The notes below the pieces were generated by a model. That model ran no database searches, was not told where the DNA came from, and saw only the letters and a list, made by a program, of their open reading frames with translations. Shown one piece after another: positions 41,901 through 50,591 of a stretch of 54,939 nt of DNA. Positions within the stretch are counted from its first letter, which is position 1, and every line of letters starts with the position of its first letter. The position numbers were made by a program, and so were the translations under genes. Where the stretch lies: NCBI RefSeq assembly GCF_016907925.1, contig NZ_JAFBCZ010000037.1, positions 1 through 54,939 on the forward strand. Direction: 5' to 3'. This DNA comes from Herpetosiphon giganteus (lineage in GTDB: Bacteria > Chloroflexota > Chloroflexia > Chloroflexales > Herpetosiphonaceae).

Positions 41901-44900
41901 CACATCGTAGGCCTCGCCACCAGTTAAGCCGGTCACGATTTGCGTGCCAGCATCCCCAACATCAATAATCGCGAGATCCTCATCAAATTGATCGTTTTGG
42001 CTGCGAACATGAATTTCATAGCCATCAATATCAGGGTTTGGATGCGGTTCCCAAGCAATATCCAAGCTGCCATAGCCTGGCGTAATCACGGTGGTGCTCG
42101 TCCAAGTCGGCGGCAATTCGTGCAACACGCTCACCGTATTGGGGAAGTATTGACGGCTTGGTGGATTTTGACCATCGTTGACTTCGAGCCACAGGTTGTA
42201 AACGCCACTCTTGAGCGAGGAAAGATCTAGCGTTTCGCTAGCGTTTTGGACGCCTTCGGCGTAATCGAAGCTTGCTAACGGATAGCCACCAAACTTCGTT
42301 ACCGTCCCAACATCAACCGTAATCGTCTCGGTGGCCATAATGCCATCGGCACGCAAGAAGTTATTGGTTTTGGTATAGCTCGCCGTATCGGTGATCGTAT
42401 CTTGGCTAGCATAAATTGTTGCGGTTGCGGTGTAAGGCGTGCTTTGCATCCATGCCAAATCAACAAGATTATTGCTGTCGTTCTGGTTACTAACTGCCAA
42501 TTTTTCAATTGGCGGGCCATAGACCGTGCCGCTAATATTGATAATAAAATCGAAGGCTGGCGCACGTTGCAAGACCAATTTCCACTGACCAAGGTCTGCA
42601 TTGGTCACATTCAGGCTGGTTTGAATCATTGGCGGTGACGTGAGGTCAGGTGCTTGAGTGATTGGGTCGCGAATATCGCGTGGATCAACAAACACTTCAT
42701 TAAAGGTCACGTTGCCTGAAGGATTGCTGCCGGTAATGCGCAAGCCATCAGGCCGCACCAAACTCACCTGCAAATCGCTATCGCTGACCGAGCGTAACAT
42801 ACTCAACATCAAATCGCCAGGCCGAGTCATTTCGACCGTGCTGATAATAATTTCTTGATTGTTGAAGCTGTAGTCGTTGAACAAGGCTGTATCTTCAGCA
42901 CTTAGGCTCGCCCGATTGAGTTGCTGTTTGGCGTTCAAATCGTGCAAATATTGCGCGCGGCGCAGCGATGGAGCATCGATCAAACGATAATCATCAACAT
43001 TGCCAACACTAAATCGGCCATTGGTATCAACATAAATTCCATAGTTGGCTCCGGCAATATTGACGCTGGCTTTGAAGCCCCACGTATCGCCATTGCCCCG
43101 CTTGAACTTGCCAAACTCCATGCCTGCGCCAATAAAGAAATCGTCGCTGGGAATGCGCAAACAGACTTCACGGGTGCGGAATGGCAGCCAAACCCGCCAA
43201 CAACTATCGACCAAGGCCCCGCGTTTAACCCCAACTTCGCCATAGATGCGCCCAACCAAGTTGAATGCACCATCTTTGGTCCAGGCAGTCAGTTTCATAT
43301 TGCCACGGGCAATCACAGCGTTAATATTCATTTCGGCGGTAAACAAGAAGGGCACTGCGCCATCGGTAAAGCGCATTTTGGCACTCGCACGAGCTGCTTC
43401 AAACATCGAGAAAATCTTCATCGATGCGCCGATGCCAATCTCAAATTTATAGGGGTTTTTGACATATTCCATCGACATATTGCCATCGGCTGTGACGGCA
43501 CGGAAGCTACCAATCCCCATTTTGCTTTCGATTGTGGCCTTCATTTCGATTTTGGTCACATTGCTGGTCAGGGTTACCGTACCCTCAATCCGCGTTAGAT
43601 CAAAGCCACTTGTCCCCAAGGGAATCGTACACTTGAGCACGACACCAACTTTGCGCAATTGGAAGGCATTAATCGCATCTGCCGAAGCAGGCACAATCCG
43701 CATTGCCACGGTTTGATTGCTGCCAGCAAAAATCTCGACGCTCACGCCGAGACCGCTACAGCCAGCGCCACTTGCATTGGGCAATTTCAACTCACCGCCA
43801 GCAGCGATGATCCAGCCATTGCCTTCTTTCTTGAGCGTGCCTTCGAGGCTCAGCGACATATCGCCAACTTTAATTTCTGGCAATTTGAACGAGCCACCGC
43901 CAATCGAAAAGCCTTCTTTGGAAATCTCAATATTGTAGACCGAGACCGATAAGCCGCCCCATTCTTTGGGGATTGCAAATGTGGCTTCGCGGGCTTTAAC
44001 CGTGCCGTTTTCGATGCTCGCTTCTTTGATTGCCAGCTTCATGCCTGCAATCGTCAACTCGAAACTATCGACGCTGCCAGTTACTTTGCCATCTTTATCG
44101 ATCTGGACCATACCTTCAGCTTCGGCAGTTTGCGAGGCGAGGGTGATTGAAACTTTGCCAGCAAACACAAAGCTATACGATTTATCTTGCTTGAAATCAA
44201 GCCCCAGCGTGCCCGAAATTGTGACTGAATTAGTTGGGCTTGGTTCGCCATTTTCTTTGCCAATCGTAAATTTGACCGGGATTTTGACCGCCGCATCGCC
44301 AAATGAAAGCCCATTCTCGTCAATCACCACTTTGGTGAGAATGATTTTGGTACTGCCAAGAAACGCTGGCAAGGTCAGACTGGCTGAGTTGGTTGAAAAG
44401 CGTTGGGTGTTGAATTCAACATTTTTCAATTCGAGCTTCGAACTGGCCACGGTCAGGGTTAATTCTTTGAGTTTGCCAGAGAACTTGCCCTTTTTATCCC
44501 ATTTGGCGCTGAATTTGGTTTCCATTTCGCTGCTCTTGATCAGCACTTTGAGCGTGCCTTCAAGCTCTAGTTCCATGGCAGCATCGGTAATCGGGTTGGT
44601 GACTACAAACTTAACTTTATTTTTAGTAAAGCGAATGCTCTCGCCAAGCCCAAAATCGGGCAAATCGCTAGCAATCGCGCCTTCGCCAATCGCAAAGCCA
44701 TTTTTGGTGATTGAAACCTTCTTGACTGTGATGGTTAATTTCTTATCTTCTTTTTTCTTATCGCCTTCTGTTGCTGCGGCCCGAGCTGCGGCTTTTGGCT
44801 CTTGCTTCTTCTCCGATGGGAAGGTAATGGTAAAACTGGCTTCATCAACCTTCAAGCCCGAATTACTAATCACCACATCTTTCATTTCGAGATCATGGCC

Positions 44901-47111
44901 GGCAATTTTAAGCTCAAGTTTTTTGATTGTGCCTTTGACGTTGCCTTGCCAATCGATTTTGAGTTCAACCGGAATTTTGCGATCGTTACTGGCGACATGT
45001 AAATCAAGCGTACTATCAATCTGGAGGCTAAAGCCATCCTTGCTATCGTACATGATCGTGGCGGAGTTTTTGATAAAGGCGATTGCTGGAGTATACGCTC
45101 CGGTTTGGCTCAACGCAGCTGTTTGAGCCAAAAGACTGGTTGAACTCAGTGGATTGGTGCTCGTCGTCGGTTTACCTAAGGGGTAAATATTGGGCAAGGG
45201 AATTTTCACCCCAACCCCGCCAAAGGTAATTGATTTTGAGGTTACTTCGATCTGCGCGACAATCCCAGTTAGCTCACCAAGCTGCTTGGGCATGGTTAAT
45301 AGCGCTTGCTTGACTTTAATTTTATCGCCGCTGAAGGTCGCATCTTTTACTTTGACCTTCAAGCCAGCAAAGAACATTTCAAACTCGTTGATTTTGGCTT
45401 CGCCCTTGCCACCTGGCTTAATCAGCCCAGTCACGCGCAAGGTATTCTGCTTCACCGTGCCTGAAACAGGATTTGTACCTGTGAGAATGCCGCTTGGTTG
45501 CAGCAAGGTGGTAGTAGTGATTTTGGTGGTAGGGGTTAAATTCGAGGTGGTGGTAATGCCAGGCAACGAGACCTTGAGTTCGGTCATAAAGCCCGCTTCA
45601 CCAGACAGAATTGCCACATCGCTGATCACGGCGCTGCCTAAAAGTTGGAAGCCAGCCAAATGCTTAATTGTTGGCGTAATTGTGGGGCTTGGCGTGATAA
45701 ATGGCTTGTCTTTGCTCACATCAATTTCAAAATCGCCCTTGAACAAGGGAAAATTTTCTTCAATTTGCGAGACACTGCCATAGGTTGTCACGATCGTTGG
45801 CGTACCAACCGCATCCCATTTAATTTTATCATCTGGCCCGAGGCGCAGGTGATAGGTATATTTGCCATTCTTTTTAAAGCCAATTTCGACCGCGCCCGAA
45901 GCCTCGGTCTCGCCAAAAAACGTTGTAAATTCTTCAGCCGCAATCACAATCTTGCCAACCTCTTGTTGGGTTCGCTTGGTTGAGGTAACAGCTGTAGTCA
46001 CTTTAATCGAGGCTAGTTTGGTATCAGGGTTGATAATTAATGAATCTTTGACCGTCAGGGTGCTGGTTAAAATGCCATTACCCTTCATTTTTACCGGGAT
46101 TTCATAACTTTTGGTTTGATTAACATTCAAATTGCCAACCGTACAAATCACCTGATCAACATCTTTGAGCAGACAACCATTGACTGGCGCTTGAAAAATA
46201 CCATTTGCTGGCAAACGCTGGGTCATTTCAACCGCTGAGGCAGCTTGACCACCAGTATTGCTAATCGTCACCGTGTAGGTGATCAACTCATCAAAACTTG
46301 TTGCTAAAGGAGCAGTTGCAGTAATTGCCAACTTGGCGTATGGCGTTTGAACTGGATTATTGATCGCCACTTGGGGTTGAATCCGCAACCCGCTAAAATT
46401 GGCTTCTGCCTGCTGGCTTGGCAAGCTGGCCAAAAATTGGCTCATTGCTGGGCTGCTTGGCGTAACCGAGCGGGCTTTCGGTCGAGCTGGGCTACTTGGC
46501 AAGGCTGGGACAAATACGGTTTCCGCCGGATCAAGCGCTGGCTCGACAACTGTAAGTGTTGGAGTTTCAGTGCGGGGCGAGTTTACAATCACTGCTGGCA
46601 TCTGCGCAGCAGCGAGGGCATCGAATTCTTGGGCAAAGGCCTGCGGGTTAGTATCAGGGCGGGCAGTCATCTGCCAGGTTGCGCCAATCGCCGCTTGATT
46701 ATTTTCCCACAAATAGGCATCAGCTTGGAGCGCCGAGCTGACTGCTGGATCATTAACGCTTGGTTGCATTGGCAAGCCCAGCGCCACCCGATTAAGATAA
46801 TAGCTAATTTGCTCCTCGATCGCTTTATCGCCAGCGATCTCGGGCAAGGTGCCATTAAATACATCTTGGACAGCCAATAAGGCAGCTTCTTGAAATAAAT
46901 CAGGATCAGTAGCGGCAACGCGTTGCAAGTAGGGGTCGAGCGCTTCGGTTTTGCCACGAATTAAGCCAGTTGCTTGGGCTTGGGCGGGCAAGGCGGCAGC
47001 AGGGTTGGGAGCTGCAGACGATGTTTGGGGATGGACTACCAATTGAAGGCCCAACAATAGGATTAAGCTCAGGCGAACAGCCCGGGCAAACCGACTGGTT
47101 TCACGAATCAT
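38907..47111 (-). CDS. Giant secreted multidomain repeat protein (2734 aa)
   Basis: From the ATG at 47111 (GGGAG five bases ahead) the protein has a signal peptide (VRLSLILLLGLQLVVHPQTSSA). A DUF11-like domain lies near residue 290. From about 550 to 1100 there are at least four repeats of roughly 130-175 residues. Each has a beta-rich stretch, then lLkIAGxxLxxK, then a turn ending in GFxIGxGxxxxP (near 630, 807, 940, 1070). A beta-rich region with four cysteines comes next, then a fibronectin type III-like domain near 1670. Several Ig-like/DUF11 domains span about 2130-2350, and a PKD-like domain lies near 2560 (SIDWGDGVIDT). It should be exported and act at the surface or as an adhesin/matrix protein. 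No LPxTG-type sorting signal is visible. Confidence 0.85.
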   Translation of the reverse strand: MIRETSRFARAVRLSLILLLGLQLVVHPQTSSAAPNPAAALPAQAQATGLIRGKTEALDPYLQRVAATDPDLFQEAALLAVQDVFNGTLPEIAGDKAIEEQISYYLNRVALGLPMQPSVNDPAVSSALQADAYLWENNQAAIGATWQMTARPDTNPQAFAQEFDALAAAQMPAVIVNSPRTETPTLTVVEPALDPAETVFVPALPSSPARPKARSVTPSSPAMSQFLASLPSQQAEANFSGLRIQPQVAINNPVQTPYAKLAITATAPLATSFDELITYTVTISNTGGQAASAVEMTQRLPANGIFQAPVNGCLLKDVDQVICTVGNLNVNQTKSYEIPVKMKGNGILTSTLTVKDSLIINPDTKLASIKVTTAVTSTKRTQQEVGKIVIAAEEFTTFFGETEASGAVEIGFKKNGKYTYHLRLGPDDKIKWDAVGTPTIVTTYGSVSQIEENFPLFKGDFEIDVSKDKPFITPSPTITPTIKHLAGFQLLGSAVISDVAILSGEAGFMTELKVSLPGITTTSNLTPTTKITTTTLLQPSGILTGTNPVSGTVKQNTLRVTGLIKPGGKGEAKINEFEMFFAGLKVKVKDATFSGDKIKVKQALLTMPKQLGELTGIVAQIEVTSKSITFGGVGVKIPLPNIYPLGKPTTSTNPLSSTSLLAQTAALSQTGAYTPAIAFIKNSATIMYDSKDGFSLQIDSTLDLHVASNDRKIPVELKIDWQGNVKGTIKKLELKIAGHDLEMKDVVISNSGLKVDEASFTITFPSEKKQEPKAAARAAATEGDKKKEDKKLTITVKKVSITKNGFAIGEGAIASDLPDFGLGESIRFTKNKVKFVVTNPITDAAMELELEGTLKVLIKSSEMETKFSAKWDKKGKFSGKLKELTLTVASSKLELKNVEFNTQRFSTNSASLTLPAFLGSTKIILTKVVIDENGLSFGDAAVKIPVKFTIGKENGEPSPTNSVTISGTLGLDFKQDKSYSFVFAGKVSITLASQTAEAEGMVQIDKDGKVTGSVDSFELTIAGMKLAIKEASIENGTVKAREATFAIPKEWGGLSVSVYNIEISKEGFSIGGGSFKLPEIKVGDMSLSLEGTLKKEGNGWIIAAGGELKLPNASGAGCSGLGVSVEIFAGSNQTVAMRIVPASADAINAFQLRKVGVVLKCTIPLGTSGFDLTRIEGTVTLTSNVTKIEMKATIESKMGIGSFRAVTADGNMSMEYVKNPYKFEIGIGASMKIFSMFEAARASAKMRFTDGAVPFLFTAEMNINAVIARGNMKLTAWTKDGAFNLVGRIYGEVGVKRGALVDSCWRVWLPFRTREVCLRIPSDDFFIGAGMEFGKFKRGNGDTWGFKASVNIAGANYGIYVDTNGRFSVGNVDDYRLIDAPSLRRAQYLHDLNAKQQLNRASLSAEDTALFNDYSFNNQEIIISTVEMTRPGDLMLSMLRSVSDSDLQVSLVRPDGLRITGSNPSGNVTFNEVFVDPRDIRDPITQAPDLTSPPMIQTSLNVTNADLGQWKLVLQRAPAFDFIINISGTVYGPPIEKLAVSNQNDSNNLVDLAWMQSTPYTATATIYASQDTITDTASYTKTNNFLRADGIMATETITVDVGTVTKFGGYPLASFDYAEGVQNASETLDLSSLKSGVYNLWLEVNDGQNPPSRQYFPNTVSVLHELPPTWTSTTVITPGYGSLDIAWEPHPNPDIDGYEIHVRSQNDQFDEDLAIIDVGDAGTQIVTGLTGGEAYDVMIVGYDSGTGRTSESSFAAATPLVAPFSISANPSGLTLDAGVAGTSNLTIASSVNPYPEQVFLEIAELPEGFAAQINTPILTPTLVGVQSSVVLTPAASLLGGTYTVTLVALSNGSERYLSIPVTVREPDFSLRTSVDNLTLTNFNSTSVEIDATYQFSERDEVFVDVVDMPAGVDWSFTRSSFMPGEKTRLILTDTLDLEYGDYPITLLAFDNEHAYTKTLNLAVTGFYVEAVENQAARPHEVGAPYVLTVDGNDWNQPIELTIEQKSDQPLFFASLSSATAEVGQLVNLQLSPLIDTAPGSYEVLVHAASAGYTQTIPLYVTVQANELTTDVAMGYEGLTEGYVVAGESYSYILAPKNISLNPARDVIVTERMLNNTLVTLADADGCGVATNGTTTSLSCSIGDIAAGSQNSAKTLTWQVKPDVAEGSLISHTSELLVNDTTIYSETSAIDNRGEVAFTVERLSDLDLTVDYADVVNAGELATLTATITNLGPSVAAETVLEFYLPAGTSLHTASVGCVQEAELVSCQLGSLAVGQVATVAVTLKINPDQREYLETLVAVDSDSYDEDLNNNAVYTFAEVAAAADLAVTITPNRSAINEGEAVEYLVTIVNQGSATANNLQIELDLPAEADIVELRIGNVLELPEQLMLAPGASLTATIGILYPEDDAGTPISIQATALADEASAVTATSANLSVANLAPTGLFTNTMVVNEGEFGVLAVMIDDAGTSYDPLSVAWDLDNDGAFDDSNTAITRFDARSIDGTTTRPVAVKILDDDGGETILNGTVIVRNVAPMVAAGPDQFQIYNEQFTLDLALSDPFANDTKTASIDWGDGVIDTLPLAAQVTAASADHTYAAIGKYATKVCVTDDNQGQGCDEVVLYAMCRDNGLLVRVVQQNTQISIILENASGNVAIPAGMPLTLYHGNTALQSFVLDQPLAVGASRTLNYTWANAPLSATLRVATDDNGTGTKSTDFCSGSVYKWAINTTIYAPVIMVNR

Positions 47112-47410
47112 AGAAGCTCCCTTATTAATACCACCAAGCCTACAATTGAACCCAAACAAGGCCCTGAAAAAAGGCACACTCAAATAGCCAGCAGGCTTAA
47201 GCGCTTGTGCCGAGAAAACGAATTAAACAAAGCTGTTGCGATGAGATAGCGACAACAATACGCCTATTACCAACGCCTGCCTATAGGCTATTCGTCCTAT
47301 CGAGCAATTTATCCCCCATAGCACCAACAAGCACTATAATGAAGCATGGACTAATGACGCATAGCTTGCTCCGACGAGTGTTGATCTCAGCCACAAATGA
47401 GGTGTTGCGC

Positions 47411-48235
47411 ATGTTTACGGTTGGTGAATTCGCCAGAATTGCTCAAGTTTCGAAGCGTTTTTTGCGCTACTACGATGAATTAGGCCTATTTCCACCAGCA
47501 ACTATTGATCATAGTAATGGTCGGCGCTATTACAGTGCCGAGCAATTGCCTGCATTAAATCGCATTTTGGTGCTCAAAGATTTGGGCTTTTCGCTTGAAC
47601 AGATTCGCGATTTAACCCACGATCAAATTTCTGCCGACCAAATGCAAGGCCTCTTGCGCCAGAAAAAAGCTGAAATCGAGGCCCATCTGCGCGAAGAAAT
47701 GCAACGCATTCAGCGCATAGAATCGCGGCTGAATGCGTTTAACGATTTCGATAAGCCGCTAAATGTTGTGCTCAAGCCAATGCCCAGCCAAGCAGTGCTC
47801 AGCACCCGCATCGTCGCCGAAAATTTCGAATCCGGGTTGCAGGCAATTCAACAAATTCGCCAACATTTGCCAACCAGCAAACGCTATGGCATGTGTTTTT
47901 GCATTTGCCAAACTCACAATGACTCGCTGTTTGATATGGATCTCGAAATTGGCTGTTTTATTGAGCAACCTGCGCATGCTCCGGTCAAGATTTCCCAGCA
48001 ACTTCAATTAAGCTTTGATCAACACCCAGCCAACGAACTCATGGCCACCAGCGTTGTGCAAGGCCCAATTGAAAAAATTCTGACCAGTTATGAGCAGATT
48101 GGGCGTTGGGCCGAACTTAATGGCTATCGCCCAACCGCCCTGCCACGTGAAATTTCGCTGCGCTTGCCCGAAAACCCCGATGGCAGCGATTTACTGACCG
48201 AAGTGCAATTTCCAATCGAGCCAATTCAAAAATGA
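47411..48235 (+). CDS. MerR-family regulator with GyrI-like effector domain
   Basis: The 274-aa protein has a MerR winged helix (MFTVGEFARIAQVSKRFLRYYDELGLFPPA with SNGRRYYSAEQL), a dimerisation coiled coil, and a C-terminal domain resembling GyrI-like small-molecule sensors (VLKPMPSQAVLSTRIV, then EVQFPIEPI). GAGG eight bases before the ATG at 47411 supports this start over longer frames. A MerR-type promoter lies between it and the oxidoreductase gene downstream, so it probably activates that gene in response to a hydrophobic or toxic compound. Confidence 0.9.
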   Translation: MFTVGEFARIAQVSKRFLRYYDELGLFPPATIDHSNGRRYYSAEQLPALNRILVLKDLGFSLEQIRDLTHDQISADQMQGLLRQKKAEIEAHLREEMQRIQRIESRLNAFNDFDKPLNVVLKPMPSQAVLSTRIVAENFESGLQAIQQIRQHLPTSKRYGMCFCICQTHNDSLFDMDLEIGCFIEQPAHAPVKISQQLQLSFDQHPANELMATSVVQGPIEKILTSYEQIGRWAELNGYRPTALPREISLRLPENPDGSDLLTEVQFPIEPIQK

Positions 48236-48263
48236 ATATCTGATGAGTGCGCCAAAATAGGGC

Positions 48264-48294
48264 TTGCAGTTAACGTTACGTGAAGATTTAGACT
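48264..48294 (+). promoter_or_regulatory. MerR-type promoter with 19-bp spacer
   Basis: TTGCAG (48264-48269) and TAGACT (48289-48294) are separated by 19 bases. The spacer holds an AACGTT-centred dyad-like sequence (TTAACGTTACGTGAA). Over-long spacers with an operator between the boxes are the hallmark of MerR-activated promoters. It drives the oxidoreductase gene at 48329. Confidence 0.65.
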
Positions 48295-48328
48295 GCTCAT
48301 GGATTTGATTTTCTAGTGAGGAAAACCC

Positions 48329-49174
48329 ATGACAGCGAATAATCTGATTTTGGTAACTGGCGGCACTGGCAAAACTGGCAAACGAATTGTTGAGCGTTTA
48401 CAAGCGCAAGGCCATAACGTGCGGGTTGGCTCACGTTCAGCCAGCCCCAGCTTTGATTGGGATGATCAACAACCATGGCCCGCAGCCTTGGCCGATGTCC
48501 AAAGCGTCTACCTCAGCTACCAACCAGATCTAGCCGTGCCCAGTGCCATCGAAACGATTCGTGCATTCAGCCAATTGGCCGTCGCCAGCGGAGTCAAGCA
48601 TTTGGTGCTGTTATCTGGGCGCGGCGAAGCTGCCGCTCAAGCATGCGAGCAAGTCGTTCAAACCTCAGGAATCGCTTGGACGATTGTGCGAGCTAGCTGG
48701 TTTATGCAAAATTTCAGCGAATCGTTTTTTCATGAGCCGTTACTGAATGGCCAAATCTTCTTGCCTGCCAGCGAGGTCAAAGAGCCATTTATTGATGCAG
48801 ATGATATTGCCGATGTTGCAATCGCCGCCTTGAATGATGTGCAAACTCATGCTGGCCAACTCTACGAAGTGACTGGGCCACGCTTAATGACCTTTGCTGA
48901 AGCAGTGAACGAAATTGCCCAAGCCAATGGTAGCCCAATCGATTATCAGCCAATTCCAATCGAAGCCTATATTAGGGCCTTGCACGAGCAACAATGGCCC
49001 GCCGACATGATTTGGTTAGTCGAATTTTTGTTTCGCGAAGTGCTCGATGGTCGCAATGCCTACCTCAGCGATGGAGTCGAACGCGCGTTAGGTCGCCAGC
49101 CCAATGATTTCAGCAATTATGCCCGTGAAGCAGCAGCCCGTGGTGTTTGGCAACTTGCTAGCATAAATCGCTAA
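48329..49174 (+). CDS. NmrA-like NAD(P)-binding oxidoreductase
   Basis: The 281-aa protein begins with a Rossmann fold (NLILVTGGTGKTGKRIVERL, an NmrA-type glycine motif), followed by VKHLVLLSGRG and ASWFMQNFSESF. It belongs to the NmrA/azoreductase-like atypical short-chain dehydrogenases, which bind NAD(P)H and may reduce quinones or act as redox sensors. GAGG precedes the ATG. It is the first gene after the MerR-type promoter. Its stop codon is formed by the first bases of a palindromic repeat element. Confidence 0.85.
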   Translation: MTANNLILVTGGTGKTGKRIVERLQAQGHNVRVGSRSASPSFDWDDQQPWPAALADVQSVYLSYQPDLAVPSAIETIRAFSQLAVASGVKHLVLLSGRGEAAAQACEQVVQTSGIAWTIVRASWFMQNFSESFFHEPLLNGQIFLPASEVKEPFIDADDIADVAIAALNDVQTHAGQLYEVTGPRLMTFAEAVNEIAQANGSPIDYQPIPIEAYIRALHEQQWPADMIWLVEFLFREVLDGRNAYLSDGVERALGRQPNDFSNYAREAAARGVWQLASINR

Positions 49175-49308
49175 ATGCCCTCACCCCCAGCCCCCTCGCC
49201 CACTGAAACGCGGGCGAGGGAGAGAGCCATTGTTCACCGACGAATTGTGCAAGAACCAGCGGGTTAAAGCCTCGCGCCACGAGAGAGGGGTTGGGGTGAG
49301 GGCATTTA
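49172..49308. repeat. Dispersed palindromic element, copy C
   Basis: A 137-bp element has 16-bp near-perfect inverted ends (TAAATGCCCTCACCCC on the left; GGGGTGAGGGCATTTA on the right) and a GC-rich interior like copies A and B. It fills nearly all the space between the oxidoreductase and flavodoxin genes and supplies the stop codon of the former. Confidence 0.8.
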
Positions 49309-49327
49309 ATTTTGGAAGGAGTTTGGT

Positions 49328-49852
49328 ATGGCGAATCCAACAATCCTCGTAACCTATGCCAGTCGCGGCGGCTCCACGATTGGCGTAGCCGAAACGATCG
49401 CCAATGTGCTCGCTGCACAAGGTTTGAACGTCGAGCTTGTACCAATGCAACAAGTGCGCGATTTGAGTCGCTATCAGGCAGTCGTGGCGGGCAGTGCGAT
49501 TCATAAAAATCGGTGGTTGCCAGAGGCGTTGGCCTTCGTCAAGCAGCATCAAACTGCATTACAAACCAAACCCTTTGCTGCCTTTTTGACCTGTTTGGCC
49601 CTGGCAATGACCAAGCAACCAGCCAAAACCAGCGCCGAAGTGGCCGAATGGCTGCAACCTGTGCGCAATTTGGTGCAGCCCCAGAGCGAAGGTATGTTTG
49701 CTGGCGTGCTTGATCTCAGCAAAATCAGCTTAGGTTATCGACTCTTATTTCGCGCTGCAATGCTCGTGCGGCGCTGGCGCGAAGGCGATTATCGCAATTG
49801 GTCAGCAATTGAAGCGTGGGCCGCTGGCTTGCCAAAACAACTTTCGATGTAA
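49328..49852 (+). CDS. Flavodoxin-domain protein (HemG/flavodoxin-like)
   Basis: The 174-aa protein has the FMN phosphate-binding start TILVTYASRGGSTIGVAETIA and VVAGSAIHKNRWLPEAL. This is the pattern of the single-domain flavodoxin family that includes HemG protoporphyrinogen oxidase. It probably transfers electrons via FMN. GGAAGGAG precedes the ATG. It follows the NmrA-like oxidoreductase on the same strand, separated only by the repeat element, so the pair may have been one redox operon. Confidence 0.85.
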   Translation: MANPTILVTYASRGGSTIGVAETIANVLAAQGLNVELVPMQQVRDLSRYQAVVAGSAIHKNRWLPEALAFVKQHQTALQTKPFAAFLTCLALAMTKQPAKTSAEVAEWLQPVRNLVQPQSEGMFAGVLDLSKISLGYRLLFRAAMLVRRWREGDYRNWSAIEAWAAGLPKQLSM

Positions 49853-50591
49853 CCATTTTTAACCACGAAGAGCACGAAGGACACGAAGCTGGGGCTATAG
49901 GATGTTGGATCTTGGCTCTTGGATTCATCCCTCATCCTTTATCATTCATCCTTCGGTTGTTCTGCGCCGCTGCGTTAAACATCTGATCCACGAAGCGCAC
50001 GAATATCACGAAAGTTGGTTTTTTAGCCACGAATTCCACGAAAGGCTATAGTCTATTGGCTATTGGCAATTGGATTCATCCCTCATCCTTCGGTTGCTCT
50101 GCGCCGCTGCGTTAAACAGCGGAAAGGAAAATTTTGGTGAGCAGCCAGCGGAAGAACAATCCACGGAGAAACATTTGGGGGTGCAGGGGGCTGAAAACCC
50201 CCTGCGTTTCCCGCCGGGGCGGGACGGAAGGGTGGCGAAACAGGCTTTGGGGATCGGTTGGAAGTGATCAGGAACCAAGCAACCGCGAAGAACGCGAAGA
50301 ACACGAAGCGCATTTGAGCCACAAATTCCACGAAAGGCTGTTGGCTGTTGAATCCATTGCAATCCCAAAAATGTTCCGATAGCCCATAGCCCATAGCCTT
50401 ATTTCTCTGCGCCTCTGCGTTAAACATCTGATCCACGAAGCGCACGAAGGAACACGAAGGGGCCGAAGCCACGAATTGCACGAACAATGTTCCGCTAGTC
50501 TATAGCCCATAGCCTGACCCCTGGCCCCTTTATCCCTCATAATTCATCCTTCATCCTTTTCTCTGACCCCTGACCGCTCATCGCTACGCGA
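49853..50591. repeat. Gene-free stretch of intergenic repeats
   Basis: No gene is supported here. The stretch contains repeated short strings (CACGAAGAGCACGAAGG, TAGCCCATAGCC, ATTCATCCCTCATCCTT). A unit of about 175 bp at roughly 50070-50245 is inverted relative to 37015-37190, including TTTGGGGGTGCAGGGGGC and a GC-rich hairpin around 50200. Confidence 0.65.

Noticed and set aside
43966-45126. 386-codon open frame on the + strand inside the giant gene
   Set aside because: It is antisense to the repeat region, low in complexity (Ser/Leu-rich) and has no domain; the - strand frame is clearly the real one.
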